From assembly GCA_038496445.1 (NCBI GenBank), contig JALMLS010000438.1, positions 124,001-188,000 on the forward strand: a stretch of 64,000 nucleotides of DNA, in the 5' to 3' direction. Both the position numbers and the translations under genes were made by a program. The DNA is from Trichosphaerium sp. ATCC 40318. Its lineage: Eukaryota; Discosea; Flabellinia; Trichosidae. This document shows, piece by piece, positions 37,923-48,375 of this stretch (its first letter is position 1; every line of letters begins with the position of its first letter). The notes under the pieces are model-generated. The model did no database searches, was not told where the DNA came from, and saw only the letters and a list, made by a program, of their open reading frames with translations.

Positions 37923-38006
37923 GGCACCAATCCAAAAAAACTAAAATTCTGCCAAAAAAGGCAGGTACAAAGAATTTTTGTGTGGTGTGCCCTAGAAGTC
38001 GCTTCT
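37923..38006. other. Tandem hairpins opening the structured tract
   Basis: 37923-37991 folds as one long stem: GGCACC (37923-37928) with GGTGTGCC (37984-37991), then AAAATTC (37943-37949) with GAATTTT (37972-37978), then TGCC/GGCA around an A6 loop. It is directly followed by AGAAG-TCG-CTTCT (37994-38006). No open frame covers it. Confidence 0.5.
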
Positions 38007-38343
38007 CTTCCCTGCTGTCAGGTCTTCTTCCACATAACCCCTATGAAAAATGCGTAAAAAACATAGCATAGGCAGTGTTAATCGACCTGCAGCTTGAAAG
38101 ATGTAATGATGTAACTACATCATGCATTGTCGAATACTTCTGTTCTGTGCACCACAGCTGTTTACTGCAGTATGGCGAATAAACGGTTCAAATTTGACGT
38201 GCAGGACCATCAACTTGCAGAGACTACATTCAATGCATTTAACCTCCTTGGGAACAAGACATGTCTTAAGTACCTTGGTGGGGATGAGCACGCTGTACTC
38301 TACACACTTTACCACAACCACATGTTTGGTTGTGTTGTAACCA

Positions 38344-38398
38344 TTCTCTTCTAACATTATAACACCCACAGCAGGTGTAGAAATGTTAATCGAGTTCT
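38344..38398. repeat. Hairpin repeat H1, copy 1
   Basis: Arms AACATT...AATGTT (outer) and ACACC...GGTGT (inner), with AUA/AGA between and conserved flanks CTCTTCT and AATCGAG. First of five dispersed copies. Confidence 0.7.
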
Positions 38399-38583
38399 GG
38401 ATTACAGGCATAGTACCCTAACAGGTGCATGTCATAAGTTGCCTCAACATCTTTGTGATGTAGGTGGTAAACTTTTTACCCACAAGGAACGGCTCATGTC
38501 CAAGTACTTATGGGATGAAAGACACCCGTGTGTTAAGATTGATGCCCTTAGTAGGCAACGTTTGGAAGCACCAACGCTCTTGT

Positions 38584-38645
38584 TCTCTTCTAGCATTATA
38601 ACACATCCAAAAAAGGAAAAGTGTAGAAATGCTAATCGAGTTCTG
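38584..38645. repeat. Hairpin repeat H1, copy 2
   Basis: Outer arms change together to AGCATT...AATGCT. Inner arms CAC...GTG with a longer A-rich loop. Flanks CTCTTCT and AATCGAG unchanged. Confidence 0.7.
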
Positions 38646-38749
38646 AGCAATGTTACACCAATGTGCAAGTCACATGGTTAACATAATACAAGGTATGTGT
38701 TGAAGTCCTTAATGGGCTACAAAACCATATTAACGTATAACTGACCTTT

Positions 38750-38806
38750 GTTCTCTTCTAACATTATAACACCCATAGCAGGTGTAGAAATGTTAATCGA
38801 GTTCTA
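38750..38806. repeat. Hairpin repeat H1, copy 3
   Basis: Same arms as copy 1 (AACATT/AATGTT, ACACC/GGTGT), loop CATAGCA against CACAGCA, flanks conserved. Confidence 0.7.
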
Positions 38807-38834
38807 GAGCTAATACACATGGCGCTAACTTGGA

Positions 38835-38893
38835 TCACTTCTTCTAGCATTATAACACTTCTTCAAGGAGGTGTAGAAATACTAATCGGGTGC
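38835..38893. repeat. Hairpin repeat H1, copy 4
   Basis: Outer arms AGCATT/AATACT (one A-C mismatch). Inner arm lengthened to CACTTC.../GGAGGTG. The basal stem changes to CACTT/GGGTG, still pairing with G-U. Confidence 0.65.
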
Positions 38894-38966
38894 TGAGCCA
38901 GGTAAGCATTAGGTATGTATTGAAGCCCTCAGTGGGTAACAACTAACTACCTGCGTATGAAAGTTA

Positions 38967-39026
38967 TTATCTCTTCTAGTATTATAACACTTCCCATCAA
39001 GGAGGTGTAGAAATACTAATCGAGAT
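38967..39026. repeat. Hairpin repeat H1, copy 5
   Basis: Outer arms AGTATT/AATACT, inner CACTTCC/GGAGGTG, basal stem ATCTC/GAGAT. All three stems differ from copy 1 yet all still pair. Confidence 0.7.
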
Positions 39027-39130
39027 ATTGTAACACATCATTACAGTCCTAAGCATGTACAAATATCATATGCCTGCGTGGATGAAAGGAATCAATGATT
39101 CCAACTAAGTAATTCAAGAAACTGTATGAC

Positions 39131-39450
39131 ACATCTAGGGAACACCTAAAGGAAAGACAAGTTCTAGTACTTCGGTGGTAACAGATGTGATGCATTGACT
39201 CAATTGACGGAAAGGCACTCAAGCCAAGTACATCAACATGAGTACATGCAAGTGTTACAACTTTAACCTCACCAAGGAAAGGACCAGCCGAGTACTTGAG
39301 AGGAAAGGTATCATACGCTGTGTAACACATCTAGGTAACACCAAAAGGAAAGACAAGTTCTAGTACTTCGGTGGGTAATAGATATGGGCTGGTCTGAATG
39401 GCAATGGCAGATTAAAGGAAAAGGCAGTCAACCCAAGTACGTTTAGGTAG
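39131..39450. repeat. Direct repeat of about 197 bp, two degenerate copies
   Basis: The phrase GGAAAGACAAGTTCTAGTAC followed by TTCGGTGG occurs near 39150 and 39347. After each comes a second shared phrase GGCA-TCAA-CCAAGTAC. A shorter match is present near 38265 (AAGTACCTTGGTGG). In the two full copies the sequence contains C-TTCG-G, the RNA-favoured tetraloop. Confidence 0.55.
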
Positions 39451-39655
39451 TGGTACACATTCTAACTCATCTAGCAAAACAAGACGGAAATGGTTGGCAT
39501 TACAAAAGGTATGTAGTGAAGCCCTTAGTGGAGCAAAATCACATGGATGTAGACTAACCTTTATTTTATACTGTAGTAGCGCACTCAAAGGATAGGAGGA
39601 TCACACTTGGACAAAGGTACAGCCCATACTGCTTACTGACGTTTAGGTCTAGTTC

Positions 39656-40092
39656 AAGATGTAGGAGTTCAATGAGGAGGTGCAAGTTCATTTGCTAACT
39701 TAGCTGCGCTATACACACTACTGATGAAGGTGTGTATAGCCAAATGATCCAGGGATATGCAGTTTTAGGTAACTCATTCTTATGAGCAGATGTGGAGTCA
39801 GGTGCTTTTAATATTGGCGCTAACTATGAGCATGATGGTAGGTTGTGGTGCCATTGGTGCTAACTTAGGTACTGGCACACAAGATGTCGGAGTTCAATGA
39901 GGAGGTGCAAGTTCATTTGCTAACTTAACTGCGCTATACACACTACTGATGAAGGTGTGTATAGCTAATTGATCCAGGGATATGCAGTTTTAGGTAACTC
40001 ATTCTTATGAGCAGATGTAGATGTCAGGTGGTTCTAATATTGGCGCTAACTATAAACATGAGGGTAAGTTGTGGTGCCATTGGTGGTAACTT
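39656..40092. repeat. 225-bp tandem direct repeat, two copies, each with an 11-bp perfect hairpin
   Basis: Copy A begins at 39656 (AAGATGTAGGAGTTC) and copy B at 39881 (AAGATGTCGGAGTTC), nearly identical over about 210 bp. Both contain GCTATACACAC and GTGTGTATAGC around the loop TACTGATGAAG (39708-39740 in copy A). Both hairpins are perfect. Confidence 0.8.
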
Positions 40093-40227
40093 TTGTGTAG
40101 GTTGGCTAAAAGATGTTGGCAAAGGGATACAGATTTGGGTGCAAGTGGATGCTTAGCATAAGTACGTGTTTATTGGATGTTTAAAAGTGTATTTACTAAC
40201 TGTTCTACCTTTGCAACTTGGGGCTTA

Positions 40228-40580
40228 CAATAGGTAGGTACAAGGAGGGGTATAGATTCATAGGATGGTGCGTTAGGCAGGATTCACGGGATGGATGGGG
40301 CAATTGGGATTGTTACACCTACTGCTCATTATACGACTGTCGTGGTATCTGGACTGTAGTTTGTTCTTCATCATCTTAGCACATGCCAGCTGGGGCAGTT
40401 TTCACTAGCTAACCAAGTGGTTGACACGTGTTGAGTGACAAGGAACAGATTACAGGGCAGTAGGTGTAACTCACAATAGGTTAGGTACAATGGGATGTGG
40501 ATGCACAGGATGGGTGCAGTAGATGTAATCATTAGGTAGGATTCACAGATTGGCTTGGGTGATAAGGGATGATGGCTTGC
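40228..40580. repeat. Degenerate G-rich direct repeat of about 245 bp
   Basis: Two stretches near 40228 and 40475 share AATAGGT-AGGTACAA, ATRCAYAGGATGG and AGGATTCACxG in order, with drift and small insertions. Strongly G-over-C on the plus strand. Confidence 0.5.
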
Positions 40581-40600
40581 AGAACGGTACATATGTAGTG

Positions 40601-41163
40601 TCCTTTAATAACTTACTTTCTATTCTATACGTAGGGTTTCGCTGGTTCACACAAGGGGGTTGTTGTAATTAATAAAATCCTTTTTCTTCTATTTAATTTA
40701 ACATTTCACCGTTTTCTTTTTCTCTTGCATTTAGCATGCTCACTGCAGGGGTAGGCAATGTATAGCAACTTTAAAAACAACTTACTTCAGCCAATTGAAG
40801 TTTTGTTGTTGTACATTTCTTTGTTTGAGTGCATTGATAAACTGTTTGGAAGTTTATGATTATATTCACGTTTAGTTATGTATTCTGGATGTACTGCATT
40901 TTCTGTGCTTTTGTGGAACACTAATTCCTATTGCTTTGACTGTCAGTACTTTTCTTCAGTAACACAAACGAAGTTTCAATACAACTTGTGCGCTATTAAG
41001 TATAGCTCATGTTCAAAATAGTAATTGAAGTGTAGGTGACCGTTCAAACGTACTAGCACTTTGTATACAGATTCTTTAAAACGCATAGTAGGTCTCAGTC
41101 CCTATTAGTTGGCTCTTAACCTATCAACAATCCTAAGACAATAGTACCAAGACAGTAAGCACT
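40601..41163. other. Intergenic region
   Basis: T-rich flank between the repeat tract and the 3' end of the AlkB-like gene. No frame, RNA or repeat that I can support. Confidence 0.45.
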
Positions 41164-41846
41164 TTATTTTATACTTTTATGTTTCATGTTGTCTTTTTCA
41201 TCCTCATAAATAACCATACGTATAGTCAACGATATACGTCTATCCCCAAGAACACCTCCTTTTTTGATAGAATGTTGCCAAATATACCTCGACTCACCTG
41301 TAAGAATAAACATGGAATTCTGACGAATAAGTGTTTTCCTTTCACGTGTATCTTTTCTCTTTTTCCAAGTCATCTCCATGTCCGATAACAAGCTTACACC
41401 AAATATAGCCTCATTATAAAGCTTCTTGTTATCTGTATGAGAACCAAGAGAACTATCTTTGTTGTACTCGTTAATGAACACTTCAGTGTACTTATCTTGT
41501 CCAAGATTGTTTTCAGCGACATTACATTTTGGAAGATGTTTTTCGCAAAATCGAAAAATATGTGAAACCAAGTCTTTAGTGAACTTTGGAAGTGGTTTAA
41601 CCTGGCTTGAAGCGTTTAATTTCCATGATTTATCGTGTACAGGTCCATAGAATTGAACTCTACGCGTTTTAGACCTATTTGGTTCCCAGTTTTGTAAATC
41701 AATGTTATTTACTAAATTTTGTGCTTCTTGAGCGTTTAGAAAGTCATTGATGATGTATAAACCTTCAGCGGCCGTTAAGTGGACGTAAAATTTACGCGAA
41801 AGGTACCTTTGATTGTTTGGGACTCTTCGTAGGCGATTTCAGCCAT
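41164..41846 (-). CDS. AlkB-like 2-oxoglutarate/Fe(II) dioxygenase
   Basis: Predicted to remove alkyl groups from nucleic acids by oxidative demethylation. Exon 1 (41846-41807, MAEIAYEESQTIK) joins over a 44-nt intron (41763-41806) to exon 2, which begins GLYIINDFLNAQEAQNLV, the usual AlkB start. The core shows FINEYNKDSSLGSHTDN (iron ligands His and Asp in HxD), GESRYIWQHSI (third iron ligand His) and RRISLTIRM (the 2-oxoglutarate-binding Arg and the RxSxTxR motif). Length is about 210 residues, normal for a single-domain AlkB. The RxQFYG motif near the N-terminus resembles the ALKBH8/ALKBH6-type enzymes, but no RRM or methyltransferase domain is attached. Target (tRNA, mRNA or DNA) unknown. 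Divergent from the RdRP gene with 182 bp between starts. Confidence 0.9.
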
Positions 41847-42028
41847 GATCGACTAGTTTTATTTATGTTGAAGCTTAAAGGACGCATTCAGAGAAAACTT
41901 GAAGTGTAATTTTTGATCAAGAGAACTTTATCACTCATCACAAGTGGTATTCGCATCTTACTAAGACAGACATAGTATACAGAGGTTGTACTCAACATAT
42001 AACTGCGCTGTAGTTTTTTATAGACAAA
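41847..42028. promoter_or_regulatory. Shared divergent promoter of AlkB-like and RdRP genes
   Basis: Only 182 bp separate the two ATGs, so both promoters must lie here or overlap the 5'UTRs. No textbook TATA or initiator can be named with confidence. Inferred from gene spacing. Confidence 0.5.
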
Positions 42029-45000
42029 ATGGCGCACAGCCGTACGGAAAGCGTACAAAACAACCTTCTTAAGTGTAAATAGGCAAACGACAACGTTCAG
42101 ACGCTACGCCCTACGAACCAGATGCAAAACGACGTAAAGTCGTAAAAGGAGAAGTTTATCTGCGTTTCGAAGTAGTTGATACGCCTCTAAACGACTCAGA
42201 TGAAGTACGCTATTTAAACTCAATTCACAAGCGTTAAACTTCCGTTAGATATCAGCTACAGAGCTACACGACTTTTTAGAATCAAAATATGACGAAAAGG
42301 TTTACTATCCACTGAACATTATTCCGACTCAGTAAGTTCTACCGCCATTTTGTTTGTGGGTTATCTACGAGATTCCCACAGCAAACATTATCACAGTTAT
42401 AACTTTTTTGAAGAAGCGGGTCGCCCATTGCGTTTGCTATGATGACGAATCCACATCGTATGCGTGCTGAACGTCCTACAAGGTTCAAACATTACAGGGT
42501 ATGTATAAGTATGTCTGTTGATGACACGTGTACATAGAAACCTTGAAGTGACGAAATTTTTTTTGGCGCTTTTTTCTTGTTGGCAACTTCTAAGCTCTAT
42601 GTTAGGTATCATTTGGGAAACCAAGGAACTCGCGTAAAAGAGATGAAGAGGTTGCAAAAACTCACCTTATACTGCTTACAGAGTGTTGCCAAGTTGGCAC
42701 TTTCGTAGACGGTCAAACATTTTCAAAAGCTGGTTGCTTATGGACCCCTGATAATGATACACCATCAGGTATCTTACTAATCATAAAAGTAAAAAAATCA
42801 TGTGAAGATCACGTGAAACAAACCATGCTAAAATGAAGGATACCTAACTTGGATTTTCTTAGATTCGTACCTCTCACGTCACAGTCGTATGTCTCTTTCT
42901 AGATTGTTCACATATGACTTCAATCATGTAACATTCCAACCTTTGATGCTTGAAGAAGAAGAACATATGTTCCCAATAGAAACAGCTATGCGTATTACAG
43001 TACCTTTTGCAGATATGACAAACTGGATTGTTTCAAAAGCGCCAACGACTAACTTGGCGTATGATATTTTCTTTACAGCAACTTGCCCTCCACAGATTTA
43101 CAGAAAACGTAAGCCTCTTACAATGCAACACGTATCAACCCACGTGTATTCTTTTCTTCTAAAATGAACAGGGAAAACTAACGTGTCACGTGTTTTATAG
43201 GTGATATGGGTGGAAGAGTACGTTCAGAGCATGATGCATTTGTTAGAGTTGGAGCTGCTTTTTTAAAAGAACAAGAAATATGTGGTTTTACTGATGAGAA
43301 GACATTGTATCTTAGAGTCAGGCCAAGACTTATCAATGCAAGAGGTAATATTGAGCCTTCTGATGATGATTCTATAAAGGAAGCTTTTCTACAGAAGCTT
43401 GAGAGTATTTTAAAGACAGACGATATTCCTAACTTTCCTGTTACTCATGTTGATAAGCAAAGTTCTCACTCAGAACATCTTGCTAATCTACCATTCCCTC
43501 TTCAGTTTGCTATATATCAATTGTCTACATGGGGTAATGTAAATCTAAGAACAGTTGATGATGACTTTTATAACCTCATATAGTACGCACAACATAAATG
43601 TTATGAAGCTAGCTATCTACTGCTTTTTTTTTGGAACAAAAAATTATCGACAGAATTCTGCTTTTTGGTTACTCCGTATTTCTCCACAAACATAATACAC
43701 AGCACGTTTGATTGTTTTTTTTCAACGTAGTACAAATGTGTTTTATTTTTAGTTTCATTGTTGTTCGGTGTACTGATTTGTTTGTTTAGTAATGCAGGTC
43801 AAGAATCTGTTATTTCATGTTTAAATAAAATGTGGAAACCTGATGGTGTCAGGATAAATTATCCTGTATCTATGCTGAAACAATTCCTTCTTAAACATGA
43901 ACACGTCGATTATATAGTACCAAATCATTGTGTTATGACTCACAGGTACATGTTTCTGTTCGATAAAGAACATTGCAAAAGTTGACTACTGACTTAACAT
44001 CAGGGCGATTATCACTCCCTTGAAGACTTATATTGTCGGACCTGTTCCTGAGATATCTAATAGAGTTGTGAGGCATTTTGAAAAGTATCAGGACCGCTTT
44101 TTAAGAGTATCATTAGCTGATGGTACAGAAGCTTTGTTCAACTTTTTTACGGTTTATATCCGCTTTCTCGTTTGTTTATTAATGGTTCTAGATAATATGA
44201 ATAAGTTAAATACATACGAACTAGATAAAAGTGATTTAGAAGACCGATTCAGAGATGTCCTGAAAAACGGTAAGACACCAACAATGTTGACTTAAACACA
44301 TGCTTTTTTTCTGAAACGTTTTGTACTTTTTTCGTCTTGATTGATTGTCTACTGAGTTGTACTTATATTCAACATAGGCATACATATATGTGGTAGACAT
44401 TATGTATTTCTTTGCTTTTCTCAATCGCAGCTTAAAGGTAAGCAATGACGAAATAGTACATGGTGTTATTTTCTTGTACAAACAAGTTTAAACACTTTCT
44501 TTCAGAGCATTCTTTCTGGATGTTTTCAGAAACAGATGATCTTAGTGTCACGCTCATTCGTGGTTGGATGGGTGATTTTACTGCTAATAAAACTATTGGC
44601 AAATACGCGGCAAGGTGAGCACGTGAAACTTAAAAACTTTGATATTTTTCATTTGTGTCATTGCTCACAAGCTTTTTAAAGAATGGGTCAATGCTTTACA
44701 AGTACTAAAGCAACAATACAACTTGATGAAACAGAAATTTGTTGTATACCAGATCTTAAAGGACCTCCTCCTGATAACGAGTTTGTATTTAGTGATGGAG
44801 TTGGTACGAAAACTAGATGAGAACTCCATGTAGCTTTGTATTTATATTACCTTACCCTTACTTGATTATAGGTAAAATAAGCGAAGATATGGCATCTAGA
44901 GTAGCTAATGAGCTAGGCATTGATATCATACCATCTGCGTTTCAGGTACGAGCTCAAGAATGCACTTTCAAATAGAACAAAGAAAGATTTCATCATTCCT

Positions 45001-47978
45001 TACTGTTTGATATTAGATTCGTCTTGGTGGATTAAAAGGTGTTTTAGCAGTTGATCCAACTCTAAAGACTCATAGTGTTTGCTATAGACCATCTATGAGT
45101 AAGTTTGCGAGCCCTCATCTAGTCTTTGAAGTATGCACTTATAGCCGTCCAATGGCTGCGTATTTAAATAGACAAATCATTATTCTCTTGGCATGTAGGG
45201 GCATAAGACCAGAGGTACATGATTTGACTTTCATTAAATATGTAAAAACCACGTGATTTTTTTTTCCGACATGTTTGGTTGACGAGTTTTTTTAAGGTGT
45301 TCTTGAAACTCCAAGAATCTATTGTACAGGACGCTGATAGCGCAACATTAGACAAAGAATCAGCAATAAGAATTATGCAACGTGTAGGAGCTAATTATAT
45401 GCTTTGTCGTCGTGCTCTTGAAGCAGGGTTTGATGTAACAGAACCACTATTAAACAGCATGTTGCGGCTTCTAAAATGTCGTGTTTTAAAGAACATAAAA
45501 GAACGTGCAAGGCACGTGATAAATCATAAATGTTCTCACTCTAAGCGAATTCCTAGAATTCCTGTAGGTGATACTGCAAGACTTCTCATTGGTGTTGTTG
45601 ATGAGACAGGGACTCTTGAGTATGGTCAAGTGTATATACGAGTCACAACCGATGTACATGACCCAGAAGGCGATTTGTTCTCTGTGATTGGACCAGTTAT
45701 TGTAGCTAAGAACCCTTGCTTGCACGCAGGTAAACATTACTAATCTTTCTATTTCATATTGATGATTTGAGTACAGGTGATGTACGCCGGTTGATTGCAG
45801 TTGGAGATGTGCCGGAGTTATCTCATTTGACGAATGTAGTTGTATTCCCAGCAAAAGGTACAGTGGACTTAATAGTTCAACTTCTTTTCCTGCCTGATTT
45901 GAACTGATCATCTCGCTTGATGACTAACATTTTGTATCACAGGCCCAAGACCTCATCCAGATGAGTGTAGTGGATCTGATTTAGATGGAGACCAATATTT
46001 TATTACATGGGATAATGCGCTTATACCAGAGTTAGTTTTTTGTTATTTGAGTTCTACAATGCTGTTTTTCTAATATTTTGTTTTAGTTCTCCTAATCATG
46101 AACCAATGGACTATACTCCTCCTCCTACAGCTTACGTAGATAACGTAACTATGGAGTCAATTGTAGAATACTTCATCTCTTCTATGACAAATGATGCGCT
46201 TGGGATAATCGCTAACGCACATGTGCGTTTTTTTTTCTTTTCATTTGAGTAAACTTTTCTTCTGAAACAAACTGTTATTTTCTTCGTGCCTTATTGAAAC
46301 ATCAACGGTTTTTTATCGTATTACATACCCAGCATATCTGAGTATAAAATTTCTATGTAATACATGATTTTGAGACACTTTGTATCGCTGTAGCTGCTTT
46401 TTAAGGGATTTTTTTTTTGCTTATGTTGTCTTAGCTTGCCACAGCAGATGAGAAAGGTGCTGACTCTCCAGAATGTCTAATGCTCGCACAACTTCATTCA
46501 GAAGCTGTGGATTATCCAAAAACAGGAGTGAAAGCAGAAATGCCCCAGGAGTTAAAACCACAAAGAAAACCGTATGTTTTGGCAAACTTCTTTGTTTTAA
46601 TATCAAACTTAACCTGAAGTTAAGGCATTACATGCGTTGTGGAAGAAATCAGACACCCTATGATTCAAAGAGCGTATTAGGGAAACTATATGATGCTATA
46701 CATATACCTATGCATTCCACATTTCCTGTAGGATATAGCAATGTACAAAAGGACCCAGACTTCAATTTTGGTGCGTTGAGTTTTTGTCTTCGGCCAGGAT
46801 TACACACTGTAAAATCAGTTTGTTCACCAAAAAATTTATAAACATGTTTATTGAGAAAATACGCTACGAAAAAACAGATGGACCTTGTTAAGGCTTAAAA
46901 CCTAACTCGGAATTTTACCAAACACAAATTTGTAAAAAAAACCAACTGAAATTTGAAAGTTTTTTCTGATGTGGTTAACTCTTGTTTTTGTGGTCAAAGG
47001 TTTATCACTTGTTCCAACATTTTTGTTGTTAATTTTGGGTTCCGTTAATTAACTTTGTAGATAAAACAAATGTTAGCATTGAGGAGTTTGGACAGGTGAT
47101 GGAAATGTGTTCTAAGTATAACAAGGGAATGAAGCGAATATTGTATCATTATGGTATTGAGAGGGAAGTTGAAGTTATGCTTGGAGATATTATTAAAGCA
47201 CATAAACTATTTGATGTAAAGAAGCATAATTACTACAACGTCAGACAGAACTCTGGAAGGGTACAAAAAAAAATACAAAAAAAATTCCGAGTGAAAAAAA
47301 AGGCCACTTCAGGCAAACTTGTTTTTAGTACTCCAGCATAGCTTGCTTGATATCAAATTAGATTTATTTAGCTCCTTCCTATTGTTGAAACAATGGGTTA
47401 CAAATTCTTTGAATTTGCAAGTCACGTGAATCCATACAAAGACAAGAACATTTTACCAAAAAAAAACTTAAGGGCTTTTATTTACTTCGTACTTAGGCCT
47501 ACTTCACCCTCAAAGATGTTGCTGTTAAACAGTTTTGGAATCCTATAATACCTCATTTAAGCTCATATTCACCTGAAAATGAAGATATCTTAGCGCACAT
47601 GGTAAGCAAACACCAAATGAAAAAAACCATTGCGAAAACAAATCAGTTTTTTGTTAATGTTGTTTGCATTTAGATATCAACAAGAGCAAAGATGTGTTAT
47701 CATGTGGCTTATGCCGAAAGTGATCAAACAAGAAGAAAAGAGAAAAAACGTCTGTTAAGTTTTCCTTGGGTTGCTTGTGAAGGTGTTTTACTTCTTATCA
47801 AAAAAAAAGCAAAACCGTCAGAGTATATTAATTTAGGACTTGCTTTCATAGAACACATGCATCAACCTGCTCTCTGGAACAGGTAGAACCAATGCTTGTG
47901 GACATGTTTTGGCGTTATGACTATGCTGTATACAGTAGCGTTCCTCTACGGAGTCAAATTGTACAAAAAAATACATGA
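42029..47978 (+). CDS. Cellular RNA-dependent RNA polymerase (RNAi type)
   Basis: Synthesises double-stranded RNA for small-RNA silencing. ATG at 42029, exon MAHS joined over a 46-nt intron to KRQRSDATPYEPDAKRRK, a basic N-terminus that may be a nuclear signal. About 20 exons follow. Conserved blocks of the family are visible: AYDIFFTATCPPQIYRK (43060), SFDDPF-like AHQIAP region near 43790-43960 (KMWKPDGVRINYPVSM), ISEDMASRVANELG (44880) with RLGGLKGVLAVDP (45020), and IPVGDTARLIGVVDETG-like text (45560-45615). Then NPCLHAGDVRRLIAV (45710-45805) and PRPHPDECSGSDLDGDQYF, whose DLDGD (45978-45992) holds the three catalytic aspartates. The C-terminal part has LLSFPWVACEGVLLLIKK (47755). Dictyostelium RrpA-C and fungal QDE-1-like enzymes belong here; no helicase domain is fused. 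The exact last exon (TGA at 47976-47978) is uncertain. Confidence 0.9.
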
Positions 47979-48375
47979 ATAAAGTAAACTGTAATACAAA
48001 GCTATGTTGCTAAATCTTAAGGAACTGCCTCGTTTCAAGACTTTATTTTTGAGTGATGCTTTAATCTCCAGTTTTTGTGAGTACCTTAGAAGGTGATTTC
48101 AGACCTAGACATTGTAAACAATAAATAGAAACACAGTAAACTCAAGTTCTTTGAACACAAAAGAACTTGTGTATTTCATCAGAAACATGGCTACAGTAAC
48201 CGAGCAGAACCGCTTATATATGGTAAAACTTCAATATCGAACGAATTGCTTATTTAGCGAACCAGCCTTCAAAAAACGGTTCGTTTAGTTTCAGCTAAAG
48301 CACTTAAGTCGTTCTGATTGCGCTCGCTTAAAATTTCGGCGCTATTTCCTCAAGACATCATAAACAATCCGTTTT
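47979..48375. other. Intergenic region
   Basis: RdRP 3' flank and promoter of the hydrolase gene. Nothing else seen. Confidence 0.45.

Larger units (their letters stand above)
38007..40600. ncRNA. Candidate structured noncoding RNA / repeat locus
   Basis: About 2.6 kb with no protein-like frame, with less AT bias than flanking DNA and a clear G-over-C skew on the plus strand in its second half. It is built from several degenerate repeat families of roughly 90-245 bp, each with its own hairpin (listed separately). Single hairpins include a perfect 8+2+8 inverted repeat at 38106-38123 and CACAACCA/TGGTTGTG at 38313-38334. A shared phrase GGTATGTxxTGAAGYCCTYA recurs near 38693, 38911 and 39509. 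The compensated stems suggest selection on RNA structure. Transcription strand and ends are unknown. It could instead be a satellite or foldback repeat. Confidence 0.45.

Noticed and set aside
38115-38681. Several frames of 70-98 codons in the repeat tract
   Set aside because: They overlap on both strands, run through hairpins and repeat borders and show no domain. More easily explained as chance frames in noncoding DNA.
38344-39026. Dictyostelium Class I RNA identity for the hairpins
   Set aside because: The size and stem-loop idea fit, but the conserved 11-nt motif I associate with Class I RNAs is not present, so I leave the class unnamed.
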